From Pseudomonas sp. TCU-HL1 (GTDB lineage: Bacteria; Pseudomonadota; Gammaproteobacteria; Pseudomonadales; Pseudomonadaceae), in contig NZ_CP015992.1 of NCBI RefSeq assembly GCF_001708505.1, forward strand, positions 4,960,001 to 5,024,000: a stretch of 64,000 bases of DNA, read 5' to 3'. The notes below the pieces were generated by a model. The model ran no database searches and was not told where the DNA came from. It was given only the letters and a program-made list of their open reading frames with translations. This document shows, piece by piece, positions 8,806 through 17,485 of the stretch (positions are counted from its first letter, which is position 1; each line of letters starts with the position of its first letter). The position numbers and the translations under genes are program-made.

Positions 8806-10563
8806 ATGACGACACAGCAACCGCCAGCCGATCTGCCCAGCATCCCTGCCCTGCTCGCCTGGCGGATTACTCACACGCCGGACTGGCCCGCCGCCCAGGT
8901 GCGTGACACCGACAGCTGGCGAACCCTGGACTGGGGCGAGGTCGCCCGCCGCAGTGAGACGTTGGCCCAGGCCCTGATCGCAGCCGGGGTGCAGCCCGGC
9001 GACCGGGTGGCGATCTGGAGTCGGACCCGCCTGGAATGGAGCCTGCTGGATTTCGCCGTGCTCTGTGTCGGCGCCGTCAGCGTGGGGCTCTACCCGAGCC
9101 TGAGCCCGGCCCAGGCCATCCAGCAACTGCAGCGCGCCGACTGCCGCCTGTTGTTCGTCGAGCACTCCGCCTGGGCCCTGGCGCTGGATATACAGGGCCT
9201 GCGGGTCATCTGCCTCGACCCGCCCGCAGCGGGCAGCGGCCACCAGGGGCTCGACGCCTTCCTCGTCCAGGCCGGGGACATCCCGACCCAGCAGGTCAGG
9301 CAACGCTGGCAGGCGCTGGACCGCGATGCCCTGGCCAACCTGGTCTTCACCTCGGGGACCACCGGCGAGCCGAAGGCGGCGATGCTCAGCCACGGCAACC
9401 TGCTCGCCTCCATCAGCGCCTATACCCTGCCGATGCCACGCTACAGGAGCCTGGCGTTTCTGCCGATGGCCCACGTCGGCGAACGGGTGATCGGCCAGTA
9501 CCAGCGCCTGTGGTGCGGTGCCCAGGCCGCCTATGTGCCGGACATCAACGACGTGCCCCAGGCGATCCTCGAAGTGGAGCCGGACTTCTTCGGCAGCGTG
9601 CCACGCCTGTACGAGAAATTGCATGCGGCGGTCATGGCCCAGCGCGAAGCGATGTCGCCCGGCAGGCGGCGGCTGCTGGCCTGGGCATTGCGCGCCGGTT
9701 TCCGCCACGCCCGCCACGAAGGCAACGGCATTGGCGGCCTGAAACTGCTGCTGGCCCGGCGACTGGTGCTGGACAAGCTGCGCCAGCGCCTGTTCGGCTC
9801 GCGCATCCGCGTGCTGGTGAGCGGCGGCGCTCCCCTGGACGCGGGCCTGGTGGAGTTCTTCTCCGCCCTGGGTCTGCCGCTGTGCGAAGGCTGGGGCATG
9901 TCCGAATCCACCGCCTTCCTCACCTCCAACGAGGCTGGCACGCGCAAGGCCGGTGCGGTTGGCCGCGCCCTGTCCGGCGTCGAGTTGCGCATCGACGAGG
10001 ACGGCGAAGTGTTGGTGCGTGGTCCGCTGGTGTTCAAGGGTTACTTCCGGCAGCCGGAGAGGACCGCCGAAACCTTCACCACCGACGGCTGGCTGCGCAC
10101 CGGCGACCTCGGCCGGCTCGACGACGAGGGCTACCTCTGGCTAACCGGGCGCAAGAAGGAGCTGATCATCACCGCCGGCGGCAAGAACATCGCACCATCG
10201 CCCATCGAGGCGCGCCTCAAGCAGCACCCGCTGGTGGAACAGGCCCTGGTGCATGGCGACCGGCGCAAGCATCTCAGCGCCCTGCTCGCCCTGGATCCGC
10301 AGCGCCTGGAGGCCTGGGCGCAGAACCGGCGATTGCCCGGCAAGGTGGATGACTGGCCAGGCTCCCCCACTCTGATGACGGAGTTGCAGGCCCATGTCGA
10401 CAGCGTGAACGCCGATCTGTCACAGGTCGAGCGGATCAAGGCCTGGACGCTGCTTCCGCGCCTGCTCAGCCAGGAAAAGGACGAACTCACGCCGACGCAG
10501 AAGCTCAAGCGTCCAGTGGTGGAGCGCAACTTCGCGGCCTTGCTGGATAGCCTGTACGACTAG
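8806..10563 (+). CDS. AMP-dependent acyl-CoA synthetase (long-chain type)
   Basis: 585-aa adenylate-forming enzyme that activates a carboxylic acid to its acyl-CoA through acyl-AMP. The P-loop-like motif is FTSGTTGEPKAAMLSHGN, the A5 motif is GWGMSESTAF, and TGDLGRLDDEGYLWLTGRKK with the following GGKNIAPSPIE covers the hinge and catalytic lysine region. The length and the GGKNIAPSPIE form point to the long-chain (FAA1-like) branch. A strong AGGAGGT precedes ATG 8806. It follows the crotonase gene and would supply its CoA ester. Confidence 0.88.
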   Translation: MTTQQPPADLPSIPALLAWRITHTPDWPAAQVRDTDSWRTLDWGEVARRSETLAQALIAAGVQPGDRVAIWSRTRLEWSLLDFAVLCVGAVSVGLYPSLSPAQAIQQLQRADCRLLFVEHSAWALALDIQGLRVICLDPPAAGSGHQGLDAFLVQAGDIPTQQVRQRWQALDRDALANLVFTSGTTGEPKAAMLSHGNLLASISAYTLPMPRYRSLAFLPMAHVGERVIGQYQRLWCGAQAAYVPDINDVPQAILEVEPDFFGSVPRLYEKLHAAVMAQREAMSPGRRRLLAWALRAGFRHARHEGNGIGGLKLLLARRLVLDKLRQRLFGSRIRVLVSGGAPLDAGLVEFFSALGLPLCEGWGMSESTAFLTSNEAGTRKAGAVGRALSGVELRIDEDGEVLVRGPLVFKGYFRQPERTAETFTTDGWLRTGDLGRLDDEGYLWLTGRKKELIITAGGKNIAPSPIEARLKQHPLVEQALVHGDRRKHLSALLALDPQRLEAWAQNRRLPGKVDDWPGSPTLMTELQAHVDSVNADLSQVERIKAWTLLPRLLSQEKDELTPTQKLKRPVVERNFAALLDSLYD

Positions 10564-10640
10564 ACGGGACGCCCGGCCGAGACACCGACGGGTTGCTGTC
10601 TGCATGACGGCGAGACGGTCTGCCGCAAAAAAGCATGAAA

Positions 10641-10660
10641 AAGGCCCCCGAAGGGGCCTT
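10641..10660 (-). terminator. Terminator between acyl-CoA synthetase and mexK genes
   Basis: AAGGCCCC / GGGGCCTT stem closed by a CGAA loop (TTCG on the other strand). On the minus strand it is followed by two T-runs, so it is best placed to end mexJK transcription. It could also act on the convergent synthetase gene. Confidence 0.85.
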
Positions 10661-10665
10661 TGTGA

Positions 10666-13600
10666 TCAGTGACTGGGCTGGGCGTCGGGGGCCAGCGCTG
10701 GCTTCAGCTGCTCCGCCTCCACCGGTTTGACCCGGAACCACGCGGCATACAGCGCCGGCAGGAACAGCAGGGTCAGGGCGGTGGCGACGATCAGGCCGCC
10801 CATGATGGCCACGGCCATCGGGCCGAAGAACACGCTGCGCGACAACGGGATCATTGCCAGCACCGCCGCCAGGGCAGTCAGCACGATGGGTCGGAAACGT
10901 CGCACCGTGGCTTCGATGATGGCGTGCCAGCGATCCAGGCCATGGGCGATGTCCTGCTCGATCTGGTCGACCAGTATCACCGAGTTGCGCATGATCATCC
11001 CCGCCAAGGCGATGGTGCCGAGCATGGCGACGAAGCCGAAGGGCTGGCGGAACACCAGGAGGAACAGGGTTACGCCGATCAGCCCCAAGGGCGCGGTGAG
11101 GAACACCATGGCCGAGCGCGAGAAACTCTTCAGCTGCAGCATCAGCAGGGTCAGCACGACCACGACGAACAGCGGCATGCCGGCGTTCACCGAGCGCTGC
11201 CCACGGGAAGAGTCTTCCACCGTGCCGCCGACCTCCAGCAGGTAGCCGTCCGGCAGCTCGGCACGGATCGGGTCCAGTGTCGGCGAGATGTCCTTGACCA
11301 GGCTGGCCGGCAGCGACTTGTCGTAGATGTCGGCACGCACGGTGACGGTGGGCAGGCGGTTGCGGTGCCAGATGATGCCCTCCTCGAAACCGTATTCCAG
11401 GGTGGCGATCTGCGACAGCGGCACGCTGTGGCCGTTGTCCGTGGGCACCGCCAGGCTCGGCAGCAGGGCCAGTTCCTGGCGTTCACGCACGGTGCCGCGC
11501 AGGAGGATCTCGATCAGCTCGTTGTCTTCACGGTACTGGCTCACCGGCGCGCCGGTCAGCGAGCTCTGCAGGAAGCGCGACAGGTCGGCGGTGCTCACGC
11601 CCATGGCGCGGGCGCGGTCCTGGTCGATGTTCAGCCGCACGACCTTGCTGGGCTCCTCCCAATCCAGGTGCACGTTCACCACATGGGTGTTCTCGCGCAC
11701 CTTGTCGGCCACCTTGCGCGCCAAGGCGCGGACTTCGTCGATGTGCTCGCCGGATACGCGGAACTGCACCGGGTAGCCCACCGGCGGGCCGTTCTCCAGC
11801 CGCGAAATACGGCTGCGCAGGGTGGGGAAATCATCGTTCAGAACCTGGATCAGCCAGCTGCGGACCTCCTCGCGGGACTCAATGGATTTGGCCAGCACCA
11901 CGAACTGGGCGAAGCTCGCCGCAGGCAGCTGCTGGTCCAGCGGCAGGTAGAAGCGCGGCGAACCGGTGCCGACATAGGCCACATAGTTGTCCACACCCGG
12001 ATGCTCGCGCAGCAGCTGCTCCAGGCGCTTCACTTCAACCTCGGTGTTGGCCAGGGACGATCCCTCACCCAGCTTGAGATCGACCATCAGCTCCAGGCGG
12101 CCGGAGGACGGGAAGAACTGCTGGGGCACGAAACGGAACATGGCGATGGAGGCGACGAACGCGGCCAGCGTCAGCAGGATCACTGTCTTGCGCCGACGCA
12201 CGCACCACTCCACCACGCGGCGGACACGCTGGTAGAACGGCGTCGAATAGGGGTCGTGGCCCTTGTCGCTGCCGCCATGTTTCTGCGCATGCAACCTGGC
12301 CAGGTCCGGCAACAGGCGATCGCCCAGATAGGGCACGAACACCACGGCGGCAATCCAGGAAACCACCAGGGCGATGGTCACCACCTGGAAGATCGAGCGG
12401 GTGTATTCGCCGGTGCCGGATTGCGCGGTGGCGATGGGCAGGAAGCCAGCGGCAGTGATCAGGGTGCCGGTGAGCATCGGGAAGGCCGTGCTGCTCCAGG
12501 CGTAGCTGGCAGCCTTGAGGCGGTCGTAGCCCTGCTCCATCTTGATGGCCATCATCTCCACCGCGATGATCGCGTCGTCCACCAAAAGGCCCAGTGCCAA
12601 CACCAGGGCGCCGAGGGAAATCTTGTGCAGGCCGATGCCGAGGTAGTACATCACCGCGAAGGTCATCGCCAGCACCAGCGGAATGGACAGCGCCACCACC
12701 AGGCCGGTGCGCAGGCCCAACGAGAAGAAGCTCACCAGCAGCACGATGATCAGCGCTTCAGTGAGTACGCGAACGAACTCCCCTACCCCGGTCTTCACCG
12801 CTGCCGGCTGGTCGGACACCTTGCGCAGCTGCATGCCGGCCGGCAGGTTCTGCTGCAGGCGGGCGAACTCGTTTTCCAGCGCCTGGCCAAGCACCAGGAT
12901 GTCGCCGCCGGCCTTCATGGACACCGCCAGGCCGATGGCATCCTCGCCCATGAAGCGCATGCGCGGCGCCGGCGGGTCGTTGAAGCCACGGCGTACCTCG
13001 GCCACATCGCCAATGCGGAAGGTGCGGTCCGCCACGCGGATGGGGAAGTCGCGGATTTCCTTCACCGAATCGAAGCGGCCGGATACTCGCAGTTGCACCC
13101 GGTCGCTGGGGGTTTCGAAGAAACCGGCAGCCGCCACGGCGTTCTGCTCTTCCAGGGCTTGCTGCACGGCGGCGAGCGGCAGCCCCAGGGTCGCCAGCTT
13201 CACGTTGGACAGTTCGATCCAGATCTTCTCGTCCTGCAGCCCGAGCAGATCGACCTTGCCGACGTCCTTGACCCGCTGCAGCTGCAGCTGGATGCGGTCG
13301 GCGTAGTCCTTGAGCACGGCGTAGTCGAATCCTTCGCCGGTCAGCGCGTAGATGTTGCCGAAGGTCGTCCCGAACTCATCGTTGAAGAACGGCCCCTGGA
13401 TACCCGGCGGCAACGTATGGCGAATGTCGCTGATCTTCTTGCGGACCTGATACCAGAGCTCGGGAATCTCGTTGGAGTGCATGGAGTCGCGAGCAATGAA
13501 GGTCACCTGCGACTCGCCAGGGCGGGAGAAGGAGATGATCTTGTCGTACTCGCCGGTCTCCATCAGCTTCTTCTCGATGCGTTCGGTGACCTGGCGGGAG

Positions 13601-13782
13601 ACTTCTTCGGCACTGGCGCCGGGCCAGTTGGTACGCACCACCATGGCCTTGAAAGTAAAGGGCGGGTCTTCGCTCTGCCCCAGCTTGGTGTAGGAAATGG
13701 CCCCGACAATGCCCAGCAGCAACATGATGTAGAGGACGATCTGGCGGTTTTTCAGCGCCCAGGCGGACAGGTTGAAATTCAC
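10666..13782 (-). CDS. mexK: RND multidrug efflux permease MexK
   Basis: 1038-aa inner-membrane proton/drug antiporter of the HAE1 RND family; it forms a tripartite pump with MexJ and an outer-membrane channel (OprM in P. aeruginosa). The first transmembrane helix (RQIVLYIMLLLGIVGAISY) is followed by a large periplasmic loop. Proton-relay aspartates lie in ALGLLVDDAIIAVE, and a second large loop precedes the C-terminal helices. The start is GTG at 13782, with AAGGAG overlapping the end of mexJ six bases upstream, so the two are coupled. Gene order mexL/mexJK and position beside rsmJ match PAO1 PA3676-PA3678. No outer-membrane partner gene is present. Confidence 0.92.
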   Translation of the reverse strand: MNFNLSAWALKNRQIVLYIMLLLGIVGAISYTKLGQSEDPPFTFKAMVVRTNWPGASAEEVSRQVTERIEKKLMETGEYDKIISFSRPGESQVTFIARDSMHSNEIPELWYQVRKKISDIRHTLPPGIQGPFFNDEFGTTFGNIYALTGEGFDYAVLKDYADRIQLQLQRVKDVGKVDLLGLQDEKIWIELSNVKLATLGLPLAAVQQALEEQNAVAAAGFFETPSDRVQLRVSGRFDSVKEIRDFPIRVADRTFRIGDVAEVRRGFNDPPAPRMRFMGEDAIGLAVSMKAGGDILVLGQALENEFARLQQNLPAGMQLRKVSDQPAAVKTGVGEFVRVLTEALIIVLLVSFFSLGLRTGLVVALSIPLVLAMTFAVMYYLGIGLHKISLGALVLALGLLVDDAIIAVEMMAIKMEQGYDRLKAASYAWSSTAFPMLTGTLITAAGFLPIATAQSGTGEYTRSIFQVVTIALVVSWIAAVVFVPYLGDRLLPDLARLHAQKHGGSDKGHDPYSTPFYQRVRRVVEWCVRRRKTVILLTLAAFVASIAMFRFVPQQFFPSSGRLELMVDLKLGEGSSLANTEVEVKRLEQLLREHPGVDNYVAYVGTGSPRFYLPLDQQLPAASFAQFVVLAKSIESREEVRSWLIQVLNDDFPTLRSRISRLENGPPVGYPVQFRVSGEHIDEVRALARKVADKVRENTHVVNVHLDWEEPSKVVRLNIDQDRARAMGVSTADLSRFLQSSLTGAPVSQYREDNELIEILLRGTVRERQELALLPSLAVPTDNGHSVPLSQIATLEYGFEEGIIWHRNRLPTVTVRADIYDKSLPASLVKDISPTLDPIRAELPDGYLLEVGGTVEDSSRGQRSVNAGMPLFVVVVLTLLMLQLKSFSRSAMVFLTAPLGLIGVTLFLLVFRQPFGFVAMLGTIALAGMIMRNSVILVDQIEQDIAHGLDRWHAIIEATVRRFRPIVLTALAAVLAMIPLSRSVFFGPMAVAIMGGLIVATALTLLFLPALYAAWFRVKPVEAEQLKPALAPDAQPSH

Positions 13783-13788
13783 GGTGCC

Positions 13789-14892
13789 TTACTCCTTGGC
13801 CAGCAATTTCACCGAACGGTTGGCGCGGTCCACCGGCCGCACCTGCTGGCCTTCGCGCAGCACCTGCACGCCGGCCGCCACTACCCAGTCATCGGGCTTC
13901 AGGCCTTCAAGCACCGGAACGCGGTCCTCGCCATAAGGACCGACGCGCACCAGACGGCGTTTCAACGTCGAATCCTTGGGATCGACCACCCAGACATAGG
14001 GCTGGCCGGCTTCCGCGGTCAGGGCCGAAAGCGGCACGGAAAGCGGCACCGAACCGTTGCTGCGGATGAATACGCGGGCGCTCTGGCCCAGCTCTGCCGG
14101 GACCTTGCCATCGGCGAAGGCGACACGTGCAGCGAAGGTGCGCGACTGCGAGTCGGCAGCCGGCGCCAGTTCACGGATGCGCGCCGGGAAGCGCTGGCCG
14201 GGCAGTGACCAGAGTTCGACGGCCACCTCCTGGCCCACCTTGAAGCGGTCGATCGCATGTTCCGGCAGGCTGATCAGCACTTCACGCTCGCCGTCGGCGG
14301 CCAGGGTGAAGACTGTCTGCCCGGCGGCGACCACCTGCCCCACTTCCGCGCGGCGGCTGGCGATCACGCCGTTCTGCGAGGCACGAAGCACGGTGTAGGC
14401 CGCCTGGTTACTGGCGACGTTGAATTCGGCCTTGATCTGCTTAACCCGCGCCTCGCCCGCGCGGTACTGGTTCTCCACGTTGTCGTACTGGGAGCGGCTG
14501 ATCATCTGGCGGTCCAGCAGGGTGCGGTAGCGGTCGCGTTCGGCCCGCACCAGCTTGAGGTTGGCCTCGGCAGCGGCGACCTGGGCGTGGGACGCCTCCA
14601 GTTGCAGCCGCACGTCTTCCGGGTCCAGTTCGGCCAGGGGCTGGTCCTTCTTCACCCGCGCCCCCATTTCCACCAGGCGTTTAATCACCTTGCCGCCGAT
14701 GCGAAAGGCCAGCTCCGGCTCGTAACGTGCGCGCACCTCGCCCGGGAAAGTATCCACCGCATCCGCTGCCGGCTCCGGCTGCACCACCATGGCCGGACGC
14801 ACCCCTTGTTGCACAGGCTCCCCGTTACCGCAGGCTGCGATCAAGAGGGAAAGGGACAGGGGCAAAGCGAGGGGCAAGGCATGGCGAAACAT
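13789..14892 (-). CDS. mexJ: Membrane fusion protein MexJ (periplasmic adaptor)
   Basis: 367-aa adaptor linking MexK to the outer-membrane channel. It has a lipoprotein signal peptide ending LSLLIAACG (Cys at the lipobox). The lipoyl/barrel half is AFRIGGKVIKRLVEMGARVKKDQPLAELD, followed by an alpha-hairpin and the second half ANLKLVRA...GVIASRRAEVGQVVAAGQ. ATG 14892 yields this signal peptide; the frame further upstream (to 15051) crosses the mexL promoter and is not coding. It is the first gene of the mexJK operon. Confidence 0.92.
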   Translation of the reverse strand: MFRHALPLALPLSLSLLIAACGNGEPVQQGVRPAMVVQPEPAADAVDTFPGEVRARYEPELAFRIGGKVIKRLVEMGARVKKDQPLAELDPEDVRLQLEASHAQVAAAEANLKLVRAERDRYRTLLDRQMISRSQYDNVENQYRAGEARVKQIKAEFNVASNQAAYTVLRASQNGVIASRRAEVGQVVAAGQTVFTLAADGEREVLISLPEHAIDRFKVGQEVAVELWSLPGQRFPARIRELAPAADSQSRTFAARVAFADGKVPAELGQSARVFIRSNGSVPLSVPLSALTAEAGQPYVWVVDPKDSTLKRRLVRVGPYGEDRVPVLEGLKPDDWVVAAGVQVLREGQQVRPVDRANRSVKLLAKE

Positions 14893-14984
14893 GATGAATG
14901 ACCTTTCGCGAAGAGCAGCTGGAATATTTATACTGCTGGGTATAGTAAAAATAGCAAACTCACCAGTCCAGTATTTATATAGAA
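14893..14984. promoter_or_regulatory. mexL-mexJ divergent promoter and operator region
   Basis: A 92-bp AT-rich gap between the divergent starts. It contains ATATTTATAC (14924-14933), GTATA (14940-14944) and GTATTTATATAG (14971-14982), a repeated ATTTATA core with partial dyad symmetry. TATACT (14929-14934) could be a rightward -10 and TATAAA (14932-14927) a leftward -10. In PAO1 MexL represses both its own gene and mexJK from this region; assigning these repeats as its sites is inference. Confidence 0.6.
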
Positions 14985-15620
14985 ATGTCAGACAATTCAT
15001 TTCCGACCAGCGGCCCAGGCCGCCCGAAAGATCCCGCGAAGAGAAAGGCAATTCTCGAAGCCGCGAAGAATCTTTTCCTGAGGAACGGCTACGACGGCAG
15101 CAGCATGGACGCCATCGCCGCCGAGGCCGGCGTGTCCAAGCTGACCGTGTACAGCCACTTCACCGACAAGGAGACGCTGTTCTCCGCCGCGGTGAAGGCC
15201 AAGTGCGAAGAGCAGCTACCGGAGCTGCTGTTCGAGCTGCCGGCCGACGCCAGTATCGAGAGCGTGCTGCTGAACATCGGCCGCAGTTTCCATCAGTTGA
15301 TCAACAGCCGCGAATCCCTGGAGCTGCACCGGGTCATGGTGGCCATGGCCAACCAGGACCCGAAGCTGTCACGGATGTTCTACGAAGCGGGGCCGCTGCG
15401 GATCCAGCAGGAAATGACCGGGCTGCTGGACCAGGCCAACCAGGCCGGCAAACTGCGCATCGAGCAGCCGCTGAATGCCGCTGAGCACTTCTTCTGCCTG
15501 ATCAAGGGCGGGCACAACTTCCGCCTGCTGATCGGCTGCGGCGCGGCCCTGGAAGGGGACGCCGCCGAGCAGCACGTGCGGGAAGTGGTGGAGTTGTTTG
15601 TCAGGGCGTATGCGCCCTGA
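14985..15620 (+). CDS. mexL: TetR-family repressor MexL
   Basis: 211-aa TetR regulator with the DNA-binding domain near the N-terminus (SSMDAIAAEAGVSKLTVYSHF, about residues 38-58). The rest is the helical ligand domain seen in AefR/MexL-type regulators. MexL in P. aeruginosa represses mexJK and itself; loss leads to pump overexpression. The divergent position from mexJK and the near-identical length support orthology. ATG 14985 gives MSDNSFPTSGPGRPKDP. Its final codons lie inside a perfect stem-loop (TCAGGGCG/CGCCCTGA, 15601-15620) that ends on the stop codon. Confidence 0.9.
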   Translation: MSDNSFPTSGPGRPKDPAKRKAILEAAKNLFLRNGYDGSSMDAIAAEAGVSKLTVYSHFTDKETLFSAAVKAKCEEQLPELLFELPADASIESVLLNIGRSFHQLINSRESLELHRVMVAMANQDPKLSRMFYEAGPLRIQQEMTGLLDQANQAGKLRIEQPLNAAEHFFCLIKGGHNFRLLIGCGAALEGDAAEQHVREVVELFVRAYAP

Positions 15621-15633
15621 CTCCCTCGCTGCC

Positions 15634-15717
15634 GTAGGTTGGGCCGGGCGGAGTTCCGCTGAGGTACGAAGCCCAACACCTCGCTGCTGGGCCTCGCTGC
15701 GCTCGGCGCCAACGTAC
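15634..15717. repeat. GTAGGTTGGGC palindromic intergenic repeat (copy 1)
   Basis: Starts GTAGGTTGGGC, contains GAGGTACGAAGCCCAAC and GCCTCGCTGCGCTCGGCGCC, and ends CCAACGTAC. The same arrangement recurs at 26286-26373. The inward-facing GTAGGTTGG / CCAACnTAC ends make it a large imperfect palindrome between mexL and rsmJ. Confidence 0.75.
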
Positions 15718-15754
15718 AGGCTCTGAACCAAAGCGCGGACAAGCTGCGGGAGGC

Positions 15755-16528
15755 TCAGCTTCCCAGCTTCTTCTTCGGGTAGATATCGTAGCGGCTGGAC
15801 TTCCCTTCCAGTGCATAGCTCGGTTTGGCGCCTTCGATGATCGGCGCCTTGCGCGGACGCTTCACCACCACCCGATGGCTGGCCAGGGCCAGGGCGGCCT
15901 GCAGCAGCGCCGGGGCATCCTGGTCATCGCCCACCAAGGGGCGGAACAGGCGCATCTCCTTCTTCACCAGCGCGCTCTTGTCGCGGTGCGGAAACATCGG
16001 ATCAAGGTAAATCACCTGAGGCGGCTCACCTTGCCAGTTGCCCATCAGCTCGATGGCGTTGCCCTGCAACAGGCGCATGCGCACAGCGATGGCCGCTGTT
16101 TCCAGGTCCTGCCCGGCACGCGCCAGGCCGTCTTCCAGCAAGGCGGCGATCAGCGGCTGGCGTTCGATCAGGGTCATTTCACAGCCCAATGTGGCAAGGA
16201 CAAAGGCGTCGCGCCCGAGTCCCGCCGTGGCATCCAGCACGGTCGGACGAACGCCCGGCTGTACCCCGACCGCCTTGGCAATCATCTGTCCGCTGCCGCC
16301 GCCGAACTTGCGCCGGTGCGCTGCGGCGCCTTCGACGAAATCCACTCGCACCGGTCCCGGCGAGTCAGGGCCAAGCTGCAGCAACTGCAGGCCTTCGCCG
16401 CCCAACTGCAGGGCGAAATCCGCTTTCCCTTCACGCGTCAGCCCCAGGCGCGCAGCCCAGGCATCCAGCGCTTCGGCAAACGCCGGCTCGAGGGCCTCGG
16501 CCCTTACCCTGACAGAATCTTCACTCAT
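15755..16528 (-). CDS. rsmJ: 16S rRNA (guanine-1516-N2)-methyltransferase RsmJ
   Basis: 257-aa SAM-dependent methyltransferase that modifies G1516 of 16S rRNA in the small subunit. Family hallmarks are GGGSGQMIAKAVG, the SAM motif VLDATAGLGRDAFVLA with the acidic ERQP segment, and LDPMFPHRDKSALVKKEMRL, which is nearly diagnostic for RsmJ (YhiQ). The C-terminal RPRKAPIIEGAKPSYALEGK is also conserved. ATG 16528 fits the family length. Confidence 0.93.
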   Translation of the reverse strand: MSEDSVRVRAEALEPAFAEALDAWAARLGLTREGKADFALQLGGEGLQLLQLGPDSPGPVRVDFVEGAAAHRRKFGGGSGQMIAKAVGVQPGVRPTVLDATAGLGRDAFVLATLGCEMTLIERQPLIAALLEDGLARAGQDLETAAIAVRMRLLQGNAIELMGNWQGEPPQVIYLDPMFPHRDKSALVKKEMRLFRPLVGDDQDAPALLQAALALASHRVVVKRPRKAPIIEGAKPSYALEGKSSRYDIYPKKKLGS

Positions 16529-16608
16529 GAACGCTCACGCCTGACCGGAAAAACCCGCGCATTCTGCCAGAGCCTGTAGCCAGCGTCCCGTTGGCCCGCA
16601 GCCTCCGC

Positions 16609-17436
16609 TCAGGACCGGAACAGGTCGTTGATGCGATCGAAGGGCATCGCCTGCCCCATGGCTGCCAGGTTGCCTGCACGAAGCCCTTCCGCTGCCTGGA
16701 AAAAGGCGCCATAAGCAACGCGCACCAGGTTGGAGCCCACGCTGACCCGCTTGACCCCCAGCTCGGCCAACTCCTCCAGCCCCAGCTTCAGGCTGGGCGA
16801 CCCCACCAATACGTTTACCGGACGCGGCGCCACGGCGCGTACCACCGCATGAATCTGTTCGCGGGTGGTCAGGCCCGGTGCATAGAGCACATCGGCGCCC
16901 GCGTCCGCATAAGCCGCCAGGCGACGCAGGGTGTCGTCCAGGTCAGCACGGCCGTGGAGGAAATTCTCCGCTCGCGCCGCCAGGGTGAAGGGGAAACCGA
17001 GGCTGCGGGCCGCCTCCACTGCCGCGCGGATGCGTTCCACCGCCAGTTCCAGTGGATAGATGGGGTCGTCGGCGCGGCCGCTGGCGTCTTCAATGGAACC
17101 GCCTACCAGCCCGACAGCAGCGGCCGCACGAATGGCCGCCGCGCAGTCCTCGGGGTGATCCCCGTAGCCGTTCTCCAGGTCCGCCGCCACCGGCAGCGGC
17201 GTGGCTTCGGCTATGTCGCGGGCATTGGCCAGTGCTTCTTCACGACTCACGTTGCCTTCAGCGTCGCGGCGGCCCAAGGCAAATGCCAGGCCCGCGCTGG
17301 TGGTGGCCAGCGCGGCGAACCCCAGGTGGGCGAGCATCTTCGCCGAGCCGGCGTCCCAGGGATTGGGCAGGACGAACAGGCCGGGCGCGCGGTGCAGGGC
17401 AGCGAAGGTTTCGCCGCGTTGCGCTTGGGTGGTCAT
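16609..17436 (-). CDS. Isocitrate lyase/PEP phosphonomutase family protein
   Basis: 275-aa TIM-barrel enzyme of the ICL/PEPM superfamily. Recognisable parts are FVLPNPWDAGSAKMLAHLGF, the metal-binding VAADLENGYGD (in place of DxDTGYG), GGSIEDA, and AARAENFLHGRADLDDTLRRL. Enzymes of this subfamily include 2,3-dimethylmalate and oxaloacetate lyases, but the substrate here is unknown. ATG 17436 (MTTQAQRGETFAALH) has GGAG upstream and is preferred to the in-frame ATG at 17451. Confidence 0.8.
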   Translation of the reverse strand: MTTQAQRGETFAALHRAPGLFVLPNPWDAGSAKMLAHLGFAALATTSAGLAFALGRRDAEGNVSREEALANARDIAEATPLPVAADLENGYGDHPEDCAAAIRAAAAVGLVGGSIEDASGRADDPIYPLELAVERIRAAVEAARSLGFPFTLAARAENFLHGRADLDDTLRRLAAYADAGADVLYAPGLTTREQIHAVVRAVAPRPVNVLVGSPSLKLGLEELAELGVKRVSVGSNLVRVAYGAFFQAAEGLRAGNLAAMGQAMPFDRINDLFRS

Positions 17437-17485
17437 GGGCAGGCTCCGCAATCAGGGGACAGAGGCCGATAGCCTAGCCCAAGGC

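Noticed and set aside
10666..13782. Possibility that the RND gene is mexB, mexF or a metal-type CusA
   Set aside because: The divergent MexL-type TetR gene, the neighbourhood of rsmJ and plsB, the two-gene operon without an outer-membrane protein and the drug-type VDDAI motif all favour MexK.
10669..14208. A 1179-codon open frame antisense to mexK/mexJ
   Set aside because: It is rich in His, Gln, Arg and Gly in a way typical of the reverse reading of GC-rich codons, has no domain, and lies opposite an unmistakable RND pump gene.
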